The notes below the pieces were generated by a model. That model saw nothing but the letters and a program-made list of their open reading frames with translations. It made no database searches and was not told where the DNA came from. Shown here piece after piece: positions 1 to 7,384 of a stretch of 54,416 nucleotides of DNA (positions are counted from its first letter, which is position 1; every line of letters begins with the position of its first letter). Source of the stretch: Pseudomonas delhiensis (GTDB lineage Bacteria > Pseudomonadota > Gammaproteobacteria > Pseudomonadales > Pseudomonadaceae); assembly GCF_900187975.1 (NCBI RefSeq), contig NZ_FZPC01000038.1:1-54416 (forward strand). The letters run 5' to 3'. A program made the translations under genes and the position numbers.

Positions 1-419
1 CTGCAGGTTAGAAACTGTTACCCATGTGCCTGAACCGATTTGTCACCTATGTGGGTGAGTCGTACCGGCAAGCCTTTTTGGTTACTTTTGTGGCGTTTGA
101 CAAAAGTGACTCGCCCGAGGGGGCGAAACAAGAAACATCCTAGCACTCGGAGCGGCGCGCTACACCGAGCCCAAACCCAAAAGTCTCTGGGTTCCCGCAT
201 TCGCGGGAATGACGAGGCTGAGGGCAGAGTGCGAGGCCAAGGTTCGCGAGCAAGCTCGCTCCTACAAGAGCGTTTCCAGCGAAACATCGGTGCGTGTTCG
301 CGGTTATCCGCCCCACGGGGAAAAACCCGGCCATGACGCCGATTTTGCCCCGGATCAAGCCCTTTCGAGCCCCGCCTGGCCTAGACTTGCCTTATCGACA
401 GAATGGACAAGGACCCACC
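1..419. repeat. Intergenic mosaic of dispersed Pseudomonas repeats
   Basis: No convincing gene. The stretch contains a common intergenic element with inverted CTTTTGT/ACAAAAG arms (about 84-108), a short palindrome with arms TTCCCGC/GCGGGAA (about 190-206), and a REP-type palindrome GCGAGCAAGCTCGC (about 243-262). The open frames here are chance read-through of these repeats in GC-rich DNA. Confidence 0.6.
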
Positions 420-590
420 ATGGATTCCTTCGGCGTCACGCTCGCAGTCATCATCTTCGGCATGTTCATGCTCGGCATCGGCTTCACCATCCGCGAGCGG
501 GGGGCGGGCGTGCTGCTCATGTGGGTCGGCGTGCTGAGCATGCTGTCGATCATCACCTACCGCATCTACCTCGCCACCTCGGCGGTCTGA
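420..590 (+). CDS. Small hypothetical membrane protein (56 aa)
   Basis: The ATG at 420 has AAGGA six bases upstream and opens a 56-residue frame made almost entirely of two hydrophobic segments (about residues 5-21 and 28-50) separated by a short RERGAG turn. It is therefore likely a two-helix inner-membrane miniprotein. I do not recognise a family. It converges on the MFS gene, whose stop lies inside its 3' end on the other strand (25-base overlap of the coding regions), which is unusual but tolerable. A longer upstream frame exists but lacks a ribosome site and reads through a repeat, so the short start is preferred. Function unknown. Confidence 0.6.
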   Translation: MDSFGVTLAVIIFGMFMLGIGFTIRERGAGVLLMWVGVLSMLSIITYRIYLATSAV

Positions 591-1780
591 GCGCCGCGCC
601 AGCCGTGCATCGCCCGGGCGTAGCCGGCCGGGGCGAAGCGCAGGGTCACCCCCAGCATCAGCAGCACCGACAGCGCCAGCAGCGTCCAGGAGGCCTGGAA
701 GCTGCCGGTGGCGTCGCGCAGCCAGCCGGTGACGTAGGGGATGATGCCGGTGATGATGAAGCCGATGCCCTGCACGAAGGCCGCCAGGCTCCCCGCCGGG
801 CCGGGTTCGGCCAGGTGGTCGAGGGTCAGCGTCAGGCTCAGCGCGAAGCAGGCGCCCAGGCCATAGCCGATCAGCGCCACCCAGGCCGCCGGCAGCCCCA
901 GGGGCGTCAGCAGCAGGCCGGCGAAGCCGCCGAGCTGGATCAGCAGGCACAGGCACAGCCAGGGCCGGCGGTCCGCCGAGCCGCGGCTCAGGGCCGGCAT
1001 GCTCAGGGCGCCGAGGACCTGGAAGATGGTCATCAGGCCGATCAGCTGGCCGCTGCCCTGGGCACTCCAGCCCAGCTGCCGGTAGAACATCGGCAGCCAG
1101 GCCACCATGCTGGTGTAGCCGCCGTTGATCAGCCCGAAGTACAGCGCCAGCAGCCAGGCCCGGCGGCTGCCGAAGAAGTGTTCGCCACGCCGCGCCACGC
1201 TGGGCACCGCCGCCTCGCGCGGGCGCGCCAGGGCCCACAGCAGCAGCCCCAGCACCGCCAGCGCCACCCAGGCGCCCAGGCCCAGCTGCCAGTGGCCGGA
1301 GCCGCCGGCCAGCACCGGCGCCAGCACCGCCGCGGTGCCGCCGCCGGCCATCAGCGAGGCCGAGTACAGGCCCATGGCCGCCGGCACCCGCTGCGGGAAC
1401 CAGCGCTTGACCACCCCCGGCACCAGGGCCTGGATGATCGCCACGCCGGTGCCGGCCAGCACCGCGCTGGCGATCAGCGCCAGGCCGCTGTCCAGCAGCA
1501 GGCGCCAGGCGCAGGCCACGGCGATGGCCAGCAGGCCGCCGAGCATGCCGCGGCTCTCGCCCAGGCGCGGGCCCACCCAGGGCAGCGCCAGGGCGAACAG
1601 GCCCATGCACAGCACCGGCAGCACCGTCAGCAGCGACGCGCCCTGGAAGCCCAGGCCGGTGGCCTGGCGGATCTCCGCGAGCAAGGGGCCGATGGAGGTG
1701 AGGATCGGCCGCAGGTTGATGCCCAGGGCGACGATCACCAGCAGGCCGATCCAGCCGACCCGCGCCTTGCCGGTGCTCAT
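566..1780 (-). CDS. MFS transporter, CynX/NimT-like family
   Basis: 404-residue polytopic inner-membrane protein with about twelve hydrophobic segments. The N-terminal GINLRPILTSIGPLL resembles the first helix of the CynX/NimT (cyanate/nitroimidazole) branch of the major facilitator superfamily, which exports or imports small organic solutes. The start at 1780 overlaps the deaminase stop as ATGA and has GGGAG upstream, so the two genes are translationally coupled; a further upstream in-frame start would run inside the deaminase gene. The pairing with a nucleobase-type deaminase and a divergent LysR regulator suggests a purine or related substrate, but this is inference. Family assignment is firm, substrate is not. 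Confidence 0.85.
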   Translation of the reverse strand: MSTGKARVGWIGLLVIVALGINLRPILTSIGPLLAEIRQATGLGFQGASLLTVLPVLCMGLFALALPWVGPRLGESRGMLGGLLAIAVACAWRLLLDSGLALIASAVLAGTGVAIIQALVPGVVKRWFPQRVPAAMGLYSASLMAGGGTAAVLAPVLAGGSGHWQLGLGAWVALAVLGLLLWALARPREAAVPSVARRGEHFFGSRRAWLLALYFGLINGGYTSMVAWLPMFYRQLGWSAQGSGQLIGLMTIFQVLGALSMPALSRGSADRRPWLCLCLLIQLGGFAGLLLTPLGLPAAWVALIGYGLGACFALSLTLTLDHLAEPGPAGSLAAFVQGIGFIITGIIPYVTGWLRDATGSFQASWTLLALSVLLMLGVTLRFAPAGYARAMHGWRGAQTAEVAR

Positions 1781-2232
1781 GGGCGGCGCTCCCGCCAGAA
1801 GCCGTACAGCCCCTCCTCGTCTTCCGGGCGCAACGCCTGCAGGGGCAGCGACTGCCACTCCACGGGCTGCGCCATCTGCGCATAGACCGCCGCGGTGGAC
1901 AGCCCGTAGGGCTCGCCGTCAGCGTTGGAATAGGCGTAGTAGGCGGCGCTGACGCCGCTCAGGTGCATGGCCGCCAGGCACATCGGGCACGGGTGGCCGC
2001 TGGCGTAGACCACGCAGCCGTCCAGGCGCGGGCTGCCCAGGGCGCGGCCGGCCGCGCGCAGCGCCAGCAGTTCGGCGTGGGCGGTGGGGTCGTGGTCCAG
2101 GTGGGTGCCGTTGGCGGCGCGGGCGATGACCTCGCCGTCGCGCACCAGCACGGCGCCGAACGGGCGGCCGCCGGCCTCGACGTTGGCCCGCGCCAGGGCC
2201 AGGGCTTCGCGCATGTATGCCAGGTGTTGCAT
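1777..2232 (-). CDS. Nucleoside/guanine deaminase-like protein, zinc-dependent
   Basis: 151-residue cytidine/deoxycytidylate-deaminase fold protein. It has the zinc motif THAHAE-type (here TAHAELLAL, residues about 55-63) and the second zinc motif HPCPMCLAA (about 83-91), the PCxxC signature of the guanine deaminase/tRNA adenosine deaminase superfamily. The C-terminal part fits the GuaD-like nucleoside deaminases that release ammonia from guanine or related purines in the cytoplasm. The ATG at 2232 has GAGGA eight bases upstream; longer in-frame starts lack one. It is first in a two-gene unit with the MFS transporter and is divergent from a LysR gene 116 bases away that probably controls it. 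Confidence 0.85.
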   Translation of the reverse strand: MQHLAYMREALALARANVEAGGRPFGAVLVRDGEVIARAANGTHLDHDPTAHAELLALRAAGRALGSPRLDGCVVYASGHPCPMCLAAMHLSGVSAAYYAYSNADGEPYGLSTAAVYAQMAQPVEWQSLPLQALRPEDEEGLYGFWRERRP

Positions 2233-2348
2233 GGGGGAATCCTCTTCGGCGGGGCCCATTGCGGCGCCCCCTTCGTCGAAAGGGATTATCCCGGCGCGGC
2301 CTTCCATGGTGAAATTAAATGGAAAAATGACTTCCAGTGGATTTCCGA

Positions 2349-3212
2349 ATGCTAGACCCGACCCTGTTGCGCAGCTTCGTCATGGTGGTGGACGCCGGCA
2401 ACTTCACCCGCGCCGGCGAGTGGCTGCACCTCACCCAGTCCACCGTCAGCCAGCAGATCCTGCGCCTGGAGGAACAGCTTGGCTGCCGTCTGCTGGAGCG
2501 CGGGCGGCGCCAGGTGCTGCCCACCGAGGCCGGCGAGCGCCTGCTGGGCTACGCCCGGCGCATCCTCCAGCTCGGCGAGGAAGCCCGCGCCGCCCTTGGC
2601 GAGGAGCACAGCGAGGGCGTGCTGCGCCTGGGCATGCCCGAGGACTTCGCCGGCGAGCGCATGATGCCGCTGCTGGCGGCCTTCGCCAGCCAGCGCCCGC
2701 GCCTGCGCCTGGAGGTGGCCAGCGGGCTCAGCCACGAGTTGCTGCGCCAGTACCGCAACGGTGAGCTGGACCTGGCCCTGGTCAAGCAATGGGGCGCCGA
2801 CAGCGACTGCCTGGCGCGCTGGCCCGAGCCGCTGTGCTGGCTGGACAGCGCCGCCAACCCGGCGGCCGCCCGCGAGCCGCTGCCGCTGGTGGCCTTCCCG
2901 CTCGGCGCGCTGTACCGCCAGGAGATGATCCACGCCCTGGAGGCCCAGGGCCGGCGCTGGCGCGTCGCCTACGGCAGCGCCGCCCTGGCCAGCCTGTCGG
3001 CGGCGGTGGCGGCGGGCCTGGGCGTCAGCCTGCTGCCGCAGCGCTGCCGGTTGCCGGCGCACCGGGTGCTCGGCGCCGCCGAAGGCTTCCCGGAGATCAC
3101 CGGCCTGGAACTGGCGCTCTATGCCCGCACCGACCTGCCCAGCGCCGGCCGCAGCCTGTGCGAGCAGCTGCGCGAGCTGTGCGCGCAGCTGAGCCTCACA
3201 CCGGCAGGGTAA
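2349..3212 (+). CDS. LysR family transcriptional regulator
   Basis: 287-residue LysR-type regulator. The N-terminal winged helix-turn-helix is clear (LLRSFVMVVDAGNFTRAGEWLHLTQ-type, with STVSQQILRLEEQLG as recognition helix, residues about 5-60), followed by the periplasmic-binding-protein-like effector domain. A GTG four codons upstream (2337) is an alternative start. Placed divergent from the deaminase/MFS unit, the usual geometry for a LysR that regulates its neighbour in response to a pathway metabolite, probably the deaminase substrate (inference). The effector cannot be read from the sequence. Confidence 0.88.
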   Translation: MLDPTLLRSFVMVVDAGNFTRAGEWLHLTQSTVSQQILRLEEQLGCRLLERGRRQVLPTEAGERLLGYARRILQLGEEARAALGEEHSEGVLRLGMPEDFAGERMMPLLAAFASQRPRLRLEVASGLSHELLRQYRNGELDLALVKQWGADSDCLARWPEPLCWLDSAANPAAAREPLPLVAFPLGALYRQEMIHALEAQGRRWRVAYGSAALASLSAAVAAGLGVSLLPQRCRLPAHRVLGAAEGFPEITGLELALYARTDLPSAGRSLCEQLRELCAQLSLTPAG

Positions 3213-3228
3213 GGCGGCCGAGGAACTG

Positions 3229-3340
3229 CTAGGCCGGGCACGGCTGGCCGAGGGCGACGATGGACAGGTCCAGAGCCGTGTAGGAAGCCAGGACGGCGAC
3301 GAAGAGGGAAATCAGCACCAGCGCAAGCCGTAACGGCCTG
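3229..3340 (-). pseudogene. Possible remnant of an MHYT-domain protein
   Basis: On the minus strand about 23 residues (LALVLISLFVAVLASYTALDL region, 3267-3330) match the first helix of MHYT-sensor diguanylate cyclases, where an aliphatic helix ends in ASYTALDL. The frame stops sixteen residues or fewer later, there is no credible start or ribosome site, and the rest of an MHYT/GGDEF protein is absent. I call it a degraded fragment; chance similarity of a short hydrophobic helix is the alternative. Confidence 0.3.
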
Positions 3341-3517
3341 CCGGCATCTCGAATCTCTGGAGCGCCGCCCGGGGCGCGCGCAAAAGCGCAGATTTCAGCC
3401 AAGCGCCAGCACCTCGAACCAGATGCATTTTCATTGCGCGACAGCCGCGGGTTTGCCGCTCGTCGGCCACAGCACCTAAGCTGAGCGGATCCGCCCCCGC
3501 GAGGAGAGCGCAGCGCC

Positions 3518-4615
3518 TTGGCGAAATTCCTGCAATTCCTGGCCCGGCCCTGGCGCCGCCTGGCCAACCCCTACACCCGCTACCGCTACGCCGCGTGGAT
3601 CCACTGCGTGCGCGTGGGCCTGGCGCTGCTGGCCTCCATCCTGCTCACCACCGGCATCGACATCCCCCACGGGCTCTGGGCCTCGGTCACGGTGCTGGTG
3701 GTGATGGGCGGCCTGGTGCACCAGGGCACCATCCGCGGCAAGTCCCGCGAGCGCACCCTGGGCACCCTGCTGGGCGCCGCGGTGGGCCTGGCGATCATCC
3801 TGGTGCACAACCTCACCGGCTCCGATCCGCTGGTCTATGTGCTGATGTCGGTGGCCGGCGCGGTCTCGGCCTTCTATGCCATCCGCCGCCCCGGCTACGT
3901 GGCGCTGCTGGCGGGGATCACCATGTGCACGGTGGCCGGGCATGGCGACAACAGCATGACCGAGGGCCTCTGGCGCATGCTCAACGTGCTGGTCGGCGTG
4001 GCCCTGGCGCTGGTCTTCGCGCAGATCTACCCGTTGCGCGCGGTCTACGTCTGGCGCTACCTGCTGTCGGACAACCTGCGCGCCTGCGCCCGCCTGTTCG
4101 GCCAGTTGAGCAGCAGCGCCGACCTGCGCGCCGAGCACTTCGCCAGCCAGCTGGAGGAACTGGACCAGCGCCTGGTGGCGTCCCGCGCGCACCTGGCGCC
4201 GGTGGCGCGGGAAACCGGCATGCCGCTGCGCGAGCTGGAACTGATCCAGCGCGCCCACCGGGCCATCATGGGCACCCTGGAATCGCTGCTGGCCTCGCGC
4301 CAGTTCGCCGCCCAGGCCGGCGGGATCGCCCCGCTGCCGGCGGACCTGGAACCGCTGCGGCAGGCCATCGGCCGCCTGCTGCTGCAATCGGCCCACGCCC
4401 TGAAGTTCAGCCGCACCTCGCGCCTGGTCCAGGAATGCCAGGGCACCGCCCACCTGCCGCCACGCCCGCAGAGCCTGGCCGGCGCCTTCGAGACGCAGGG
4501 CTTCTACTGGCTGACCCTGCGCCTGTACGAGCAGGTGGAGCAGCTTTCCGCGCAACTGGCCGGCAGCGCCGCGCACTGGAACATCCAGAGCCGGGAGCGG
4601 CCGGCGGCGCGGTGA
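3518..4615 (+). CDS. FUSC-family inner-membrane protein
   Basis: 365 residues. The N-terminal half has about six hydrophobic segments (residues about 27-165) with the FUSC signature of the fusaric-acid-resistance/aromatic-acid exporter family (LWASVTVLVVMGG, RTLGTLLGAAVGL), and the C-terminal half is a soluble helical domain. Members export aromatic acids or act as small-molecule efflux parts in the inner membrane. The start is a TTG at 3518 preceded by GAGGAG at 3501-3506; no in-frame ATG occurs until inside the membrane domain, so TTG is the likely start. It stands alone between a LysR gene and a toxin-antitoxin pair. Specific substrate unknown. Confidence 0.8.
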   Translation: MAKFLQFLARPWRRLANPYTRYRYAAWIHCVRVGLALLASILLTTGIDIPHGLWASVTVLVVMGGLVHQGTIRGKSRERTLGTLLGAAVGLAIILVHNLTGSDPLVYVLMSVAGAVSAFYAIRRPGYVALLAGITMCTVAGHGDNSMTEGLWRMLNVLVGVALALVFAQIYPLRAVYVWRYLLSDNLRACARLFGQLSSSADLRAEHFASQLEELDQRLVASRAHLAPVARETGMPLRELELIQRAHRAIMGTLESLLASRQFAAQAGGIAPLPADLEPLRQAIGRLLLQSAHALKFSRTSRLVQECQGTAHLPPRPQSLAGAFETQGFYWLTLRLYEQVEQLSAQLAGSAAHWNIQSRERPAAR

Positions 4616-4627
4616 GGTTTCGGGAAC

Positions 4628-4954
4628 TCAAAGCTCCAATTGCGCCGGCGCAATGCCGAGTGCCCCGGCGATGCGCGCGCGGGTGGCTTTCCTCGGCCGT
4701 GTCGAGGCCTCCTGCTGCGCATAGGCGGACTGCGTCACCCCCAGGCGCTCGGCCACCTCCAGCTGCGTCAGCCCCAGGTGCTCCCGCCAGGCCCTGATCG
4801 CGCTTGCACCATCCACCATGCGGCTGACCACGTCATGGGGAATCAGGTTCTCGTCCAGGCGGTGCTGCGCCACGTAATCGGCATAGGGAATCACCACGAA
4901 GGCCGGTTTACCGTCTGCGTCATTGATGATCTGCACCTTAGTAGGTTCGCTCAT
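4628..4954 (-). CDS. Xre-type antitoxin of a RelE-like toxin-antitoxin pair
   Basis: 108 residues. Residues 1-40 form a Phd/RelB-like strand-helix region (VQIINDADGKPAFVVIPYADY), and residues about 52-108 are a Cro/C1 helix-turn-helix (LGLTQLEVAERLGVTQSAYAQQE). That layout is typical of antitoxins that bind both the toxin and their own operator. The start overlaps the end of the toxin gene by 17 bases, so translation is probably coupled. The toxin-first order resembles higBA/relE-Xre modules. It should repress the shared promoter upstream of 5192. Confidence 0.85.
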   Translation of the reverse strand: MSEPTKVQIINDADGKPAFVVIPYADYVAQHRLDENLIPHDVVSRMVDGASAIRAWREHLGLTQLEVAERLGVTQSAYAQQEASTRPRKATRARIAGALGIAPAQLEL

Positions 4955-5192
4955 CGCGCTTCCTCACTTCTTGCATCGCAACGATCCTGATTTCACCGTC
5001 CCAATCGAACAGTACCCGGTAGTTGCCGACGCGAAGCCGGTAACCGTAGGCGTGATCGCTCAGTGCCTTCACTTGCCGGCAGTCGGGCATCCGCCTCAGC
5101 TCGCCAACGGCGTCGCGAACCTGCACCTGGTGACGCCTGTCCAGCCTGAGCAACTGCTTGACCGCCTTCCGCGTCCAGTTGACGGAGTTCAT
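4938..5192 (-). CDS. RelE/ParE-family toxin
   Basis: 84-residue basic protein with the RelE/ParE fold pattern: N-terminal helix rich in Lys/Arg (WTRKAVKQLLRLDRRHQVQVRDAV), central KALSDHAYGYRLRVGNYRVLFDWDGEIRIVAMQEVRKRDE with the conserved GxxRLRVGxYRVLF motif. Members of the family cleave mRNA on the ribosome or poison gyrase; sequence alone does not decide which. First gene of the pair, with an AT-rich operator-like region immediately upstream. No truncation is visible, so the toxin is probably active and held by the antitoxin. Confidence 0.85.
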   Translation of the reverse strand: MNSVNWTRKAVKQLLRLDRRHQVQVRDAVGELRRMPDCRQVKALSDHAYGYRLRVGNYRVLFDWDGEIRIVAMQEVRKRDERTY

Positions 5193-5240
5193 CGGATATT
5201 AGCCTTTTATTAGAGTTCCGATAAATACCTTATATCCATG
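5187..5240 (-). promoter_or_regulatory. Probable autoregulated promoter/operator of the toxin-antitoxin pair
   Basis: An AT-rich stretch in otherwise GC-rich DNA. It holds inverted arms ATCGGA (5191-5196) and TCCGAT (5217-5222) and, on the coding strand, a CTAATA motif twice. The first arm overlaps the toxin start codon. Such symmetry is expected for an Xre-antitoxin operator; the exact -10/-35 is not clear. Confidence 0.4.
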
Positions 5241-5352
5241 CCAATCCCCGGGACTGCACTCCTCGAAAGCGACTCATGCCTTGGGCATTGGTGGGATGAC
5301 GGGCAAGGCAGGTGGCGGTATTGCTTGCCGCCACCTGCCTCCGCGAAAGGTC

Positions 5353-5787
5353 TCAGGCCGCGAAGCCGCCGTCGATCAGCAGGTTGGCACCGGTGATGTA
5401 GGCCGCTTCCGGGCCTGCCAGGTAGGCCACGAAGGAGGCGATTTCCTCCGCGCGGCCGTAGCGGTCCAGGGCCATCAGGCCTTTCAGCGACTCGGCGAAG
5501 TCGCCGCTGTCCGGGTTCATGTCGGTGTCCACCGGGCCGGGCTGCACGTTGTTCACGGTGATGCCGCGCGGGCCCAGGTCGCGGGCGAAGCCGCGGGTCA
5601 GGCCGGTCACCGCGGCCTTGCTCATGGCGTAGACACCGCCGCCGGCGAAGGGCATGCGCTCGGCATTGGTGCTGCCGATGGCGATGATGCGGCCGCCCTC
5701 GCCCATGTGCCGGGCCGCGGCCTGGGTGGCGACGAATACGCTGCGCACGTTGACCGCCAGGGTGCGGTCGAAGTCTTCCAGGCTGAA
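5353..5787 (-). pseudogene. SDR oxidoreductase, N-terminus deleted
   Basis: C-terminal ~144 residues of a short-chain dehydrogenase of the usual ~245-residue type. Still present are the NVRSVF region, the GSTNAERMPFAGGGVYAMSKAAV stretch with catalytic Ser, Tyr and Lys (YAMSK), and the C-terminal ITGANLLIDGG. Missing are the Rossmann GxxxGxG nucleotide-binding motif and about 100 residues. In the coding direction homology begins at SLEDFDRTLAVN and is preceded abruptly by codons belonging to a LysR fragment on the other strand. A GTG at 5748 could restart translation but would give a protein without a cofactor site. Confidence 0.75.
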
Positions 5788-5861
5788 CCCGCGCCTTCGT
5801 CGACTTCATCCTCGAGCACTTTCGCGCGCAGCAGCTGGAGCGGCGGTTTTCCGCGCTGTAG
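5787..5861 (+). pseudogene. LysR regulator, only the C-terminal ~23 codons left
   Basis: In the plus strand frame ending at TAG 5859-5861 the codons read RAFVDFILEH followed by FRAQQLERRFSAL. This is the typical tail of the effector domain of LysR regulators that control SDR genes (RxFxDFLxExF). It abuts the truncated SDR gene with no intervening DNA, so it is the other edge of a deletion that removed both gene starts and the shared control region. Confidence 0.6.
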
Positions 5862-5865
5862 CGAA

Positions 5866-5903
5866 AACGGCGGATAACGCCTGGGGCGTCATGCGCCCTA
5901 CGG
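5866..5903. repeat. Copy of the GTAGGGCGCATAAC-family intergenic repeat
   Basis: Imperfect palindromic repeat reading GGCGGATAACGCC ... GGCGTCATGCGCCCTACG on the plus strand. Same family as copies near 7617, 7673, 7917, 11299, 11397, 19275, 19543, 19615, 19883 and 38672. The rest of 5904-6090 holds nothing I can recognise apart from the promoter region of the next gene. Confidence 0.7.
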
Positions 5904-6090
5904 GATGGACGCGCGGATGGCGGGGGCGAAAAAAATGACACGAACGGCGCGGGGGCCGGTCGAAACAGGCGTCAGGTATTCCTGGCCACCTTGATCGACA
6001 TCAGGTGAAGCGGCATCCACGGGCCCGCGGGCTTGCTCGCGCACGGCCCCGCCCCCAGGTTCACGGTGAACCCGTTCAGGAGACAGCCCC

Positions 6091-6354
6091 ATGAAGAAGA
6101 TCGCCCTCGTCCTCGCCGCCACCCTGGCCCTGCCGATGGCAGCCATGGCCGACAGCAAGCTCTGCGACGCCAACCTGACCCAGTTGAAGGACTTCATCGC
6201 CACGGCCAGCAAGAACGCCACCGGCGTGAAGGTCAACGTGGTCCAGGACCATATCGACCAGGCCGAGAAGGCCCGCGCCGCCGGCGACTACGAGTCCTGC
6301 GTGAACCACACCACCCAGGCGCTGCGCATCATCCGCAAACCGGCCAACCGCTGA
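6091..6354 (+). CDS. Hypothetical periplasmic protein (87 aa)
   Basis: Starts with a clear Sec signal peptide (MKKIALVLAATLALPMAAMA, cleavage after residue 20). The mature part of 67 residues is mostly helical with two cysteines (CDANL near the start and ESCVNH near the end) that could form a disulfide, and ends in a basic TQALRIIRKPANR. GGAG lies eight bases before the ATG. I do not recognise a named domain; the spacing of the cysteines and the amphipathic helices suggest a small soluble periplasmic helical bundle. It is monocistronic, followed by strong hairpins. Function unknown. Confidence 0.75.
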   Translation: MKKIALVLAATLALPMAAMADSKLCDANLTQLKDFIATASKNATGVKVNVVQDHIDQAEKARAAGDYESCVNHTTQALRIIRKPANR

Positions 6355-6370
6355 CCGGGCCCCGCCCGTG

Positions 6371-6427
6371 CGGGAGCCCGCGCCGGGCTCCCGTCACCCC
6401 GCGCCCGGGCATTGCACGCCGGGCGCG
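6371..6427. terminator. Two hairpins between convergent genes
   Basis: First hairpin: CGGGAGCCCG (6371-6380) with CGGGCTCCCG (6384-6393). Second: CGCGCCCGG (6400-6408) with CCGGGCGCG (6419-6427). No T-run, but their place between two converging stop codons suggests bidirectional termination or transcript protection. Confidence 0.55.
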
Positions 6428-6438
6428 GTTCTCCCGCC

Positions 6439-6753
6439 TCAGCCGCAGTTGAGCCCGCGCACCAGTTCGCGGTCGTCGACATTGATGTTCAGCCGCTGCG
6501 AGTTGTACTCCAGGGTGACCGCGTCATGGGGGTGAAGCACGCGCGCGTTCTGCGCGCCGGCATCGCGCCGGGCCTGCTCCACCAGCGCCTGGGACAGCGG
6601 CTTGCCGACCAGCGACTGCACCGCCCCGGCATTGCAGCGGCCGGCTTCGGGCGCGGCGGCGGCCGGGGATTCGGCGGGCTTGTCGGCGCTGCTGCAACCG
6701 GCCAGCAGGATGGCGCCGAACAGCATGGCCGGCAGGGCTCGATTCAAGGGCAT
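6439..6753 (-). CDS. I78-family peptidase inhibitor lipoprotein
   Basis: 104 residues with a lipoprotein signal peptide: hydrophobic core then LLAGCSS lipobox, lipidated Cys about residue 20. The mature end has the I78 inhibitor pattern CNAGAVQSLVGKPLSQALVEQ ... ARVLHPHDAVTLEYNSQRLNINVDD, including the RVLxPxxxxTxEYxxxRLNIxxD core. Members inhibit serine proteases such as elastase or subtilisin, probably protecting the envelope. AAGGAGG lies before the start. It is divergent from the 6966 gene, and the 212-base gap contains a set of spaced direct repeats that may control both. Confidence 0.85.
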   Translation of the reverse strand: MPLNRALPAMLFGAILLAGCSSADKPAESPAAAAPEAGRCNAGAVQSLVGKPLSQALVEQARRDAGAQNARVLHPHDAVTLEYNSQRLNINVDDRELVRGLNCG

Positions 6754-6867
6754 AAAGCCTCCTTGGCTTGAGGGAAAACCCCAACCATAACAAGCCGCGC
6801 CGCCGCAGGCCCGGTTTTTGTGTTGCCGGCTGCATCGAAGAAACCCCGGAACGACCGTATGGCGCCC

Positions 6868-6899
6868 TTTACACAGGATTTACACAGCGCCGGTTACAC
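6868..6899. promoter_or_regulatory. Direct repeats TTTACACAG, 11-bp period, response-regulator-like
   Basis: TTTACACAG occurs at 6868-6876 and 6879-6887, exactly 11 bases apart, with a third half TTACAC at 6894-6899. One-turn-spaced direct repeats are the usual binding pattern of OmpR-family regulators. They lie between the I78 inhibitor gene and the 6966 gene, 67-98 bases before the ATG of the latter. Confidence 0.5.
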
Positions 6900-6965
6900 T
6901 TTGCCTGAACAGAATGTCTTAGAAGTATCCGACCTCAAGGCCGGAACTTTCAGGAGGCAAGACAG

Positions 6966-7328
6966 ATGATTCGCCGGATTCCGCAACTCGCCCTGGTGTT
7001 GTGCGCATCCTTCGCCCTGGCCGGGCAGGCATCGGCCAACAGCAACACCGATGCCGCGGCCATAGGCGCGGTGGTCGGCGCCGTCGTGGGTGGCGCTGTC
7101 GTCGCCGGCGCCTCCGCGCCGCCGGCACCGGTCTACGTGCAACCCGCCCCGCCGCCGGCCTACTACTACCCGCCGGCGCCGGTGTACTACGCCCCACCGC
7201 CGCCAGTGGCCGTGGTGGTGCCGCCGCCGGTGCGCTACTACCGGCCGGTATACTACGGGCCGGCGTACTATGGCCCGCGCTACTACGGGCCGCCGCATGG
7301 TTACTATCGTGGGTATCGCCACTGGTGA
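6966..7328 (+). CDS. Secreted glycine-zipper, Pro/Tyr-rich protein
   Basis: 120 residues. Signal peptide (residues 1-24, ending GQASA), then a short glycine-zipper helix (AAIGAVVGAVVGGAVVAG, residues about 30-48) that could insert in or lie on a membrane, then about 70 residues of low-complexity Pro/Tyr/Val repeats (YYxPP, VYYGPxYYGP). GGAGG precedes the ATG. Such short Tyr/Pro-rich exported proteins are common near envelope stress genes but have no assigned activity. It is followed by a good intrinsic terminator. Function not known; surface or periplasmic location is inferred from the signal and composition. Confidence 0.75.
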   Translation: MIRRIPQLALVLCASFALAGQASANSNTDAAAIGAVVGAVVGGAVVAGASAPPAPVYVQPAPPPAYYYPPAPVYYAPPPPVAVVVPPPVRYYRPVYYGPAYYGPRYYGPPHGYYRGYRHW

Positions 7329-7347
7329 TGGTGCGCGGGTCATGAGG

Positions 7348-7384
7348 AAACGCCGTTTTCTTTAGTAAGGGGAACGGCGTTTTT
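7348..7384 (+). terminator. Rho-independent terminator
   Basis: Arms AAACGCCGTT (7348-7357) and AACGGCGTTT (7373-7382), followed by TTT, 20 bases after the stop at 7328. Confidence 0.85.

Noticed and set aside
209..1885. Long open frames opposite the MFS and deaminase genes
   Set aside because: Compositionally shadow frames of GC-rich genes: Arg/Gln/His-rich, no domain, no ribosome site.
3476..4576. 366-codon frame antisense to the FUSC gene
   Set aside because: Glutamine/arginine-rich shadow without start signal; the opposite strand has the membrane-domain pattern.
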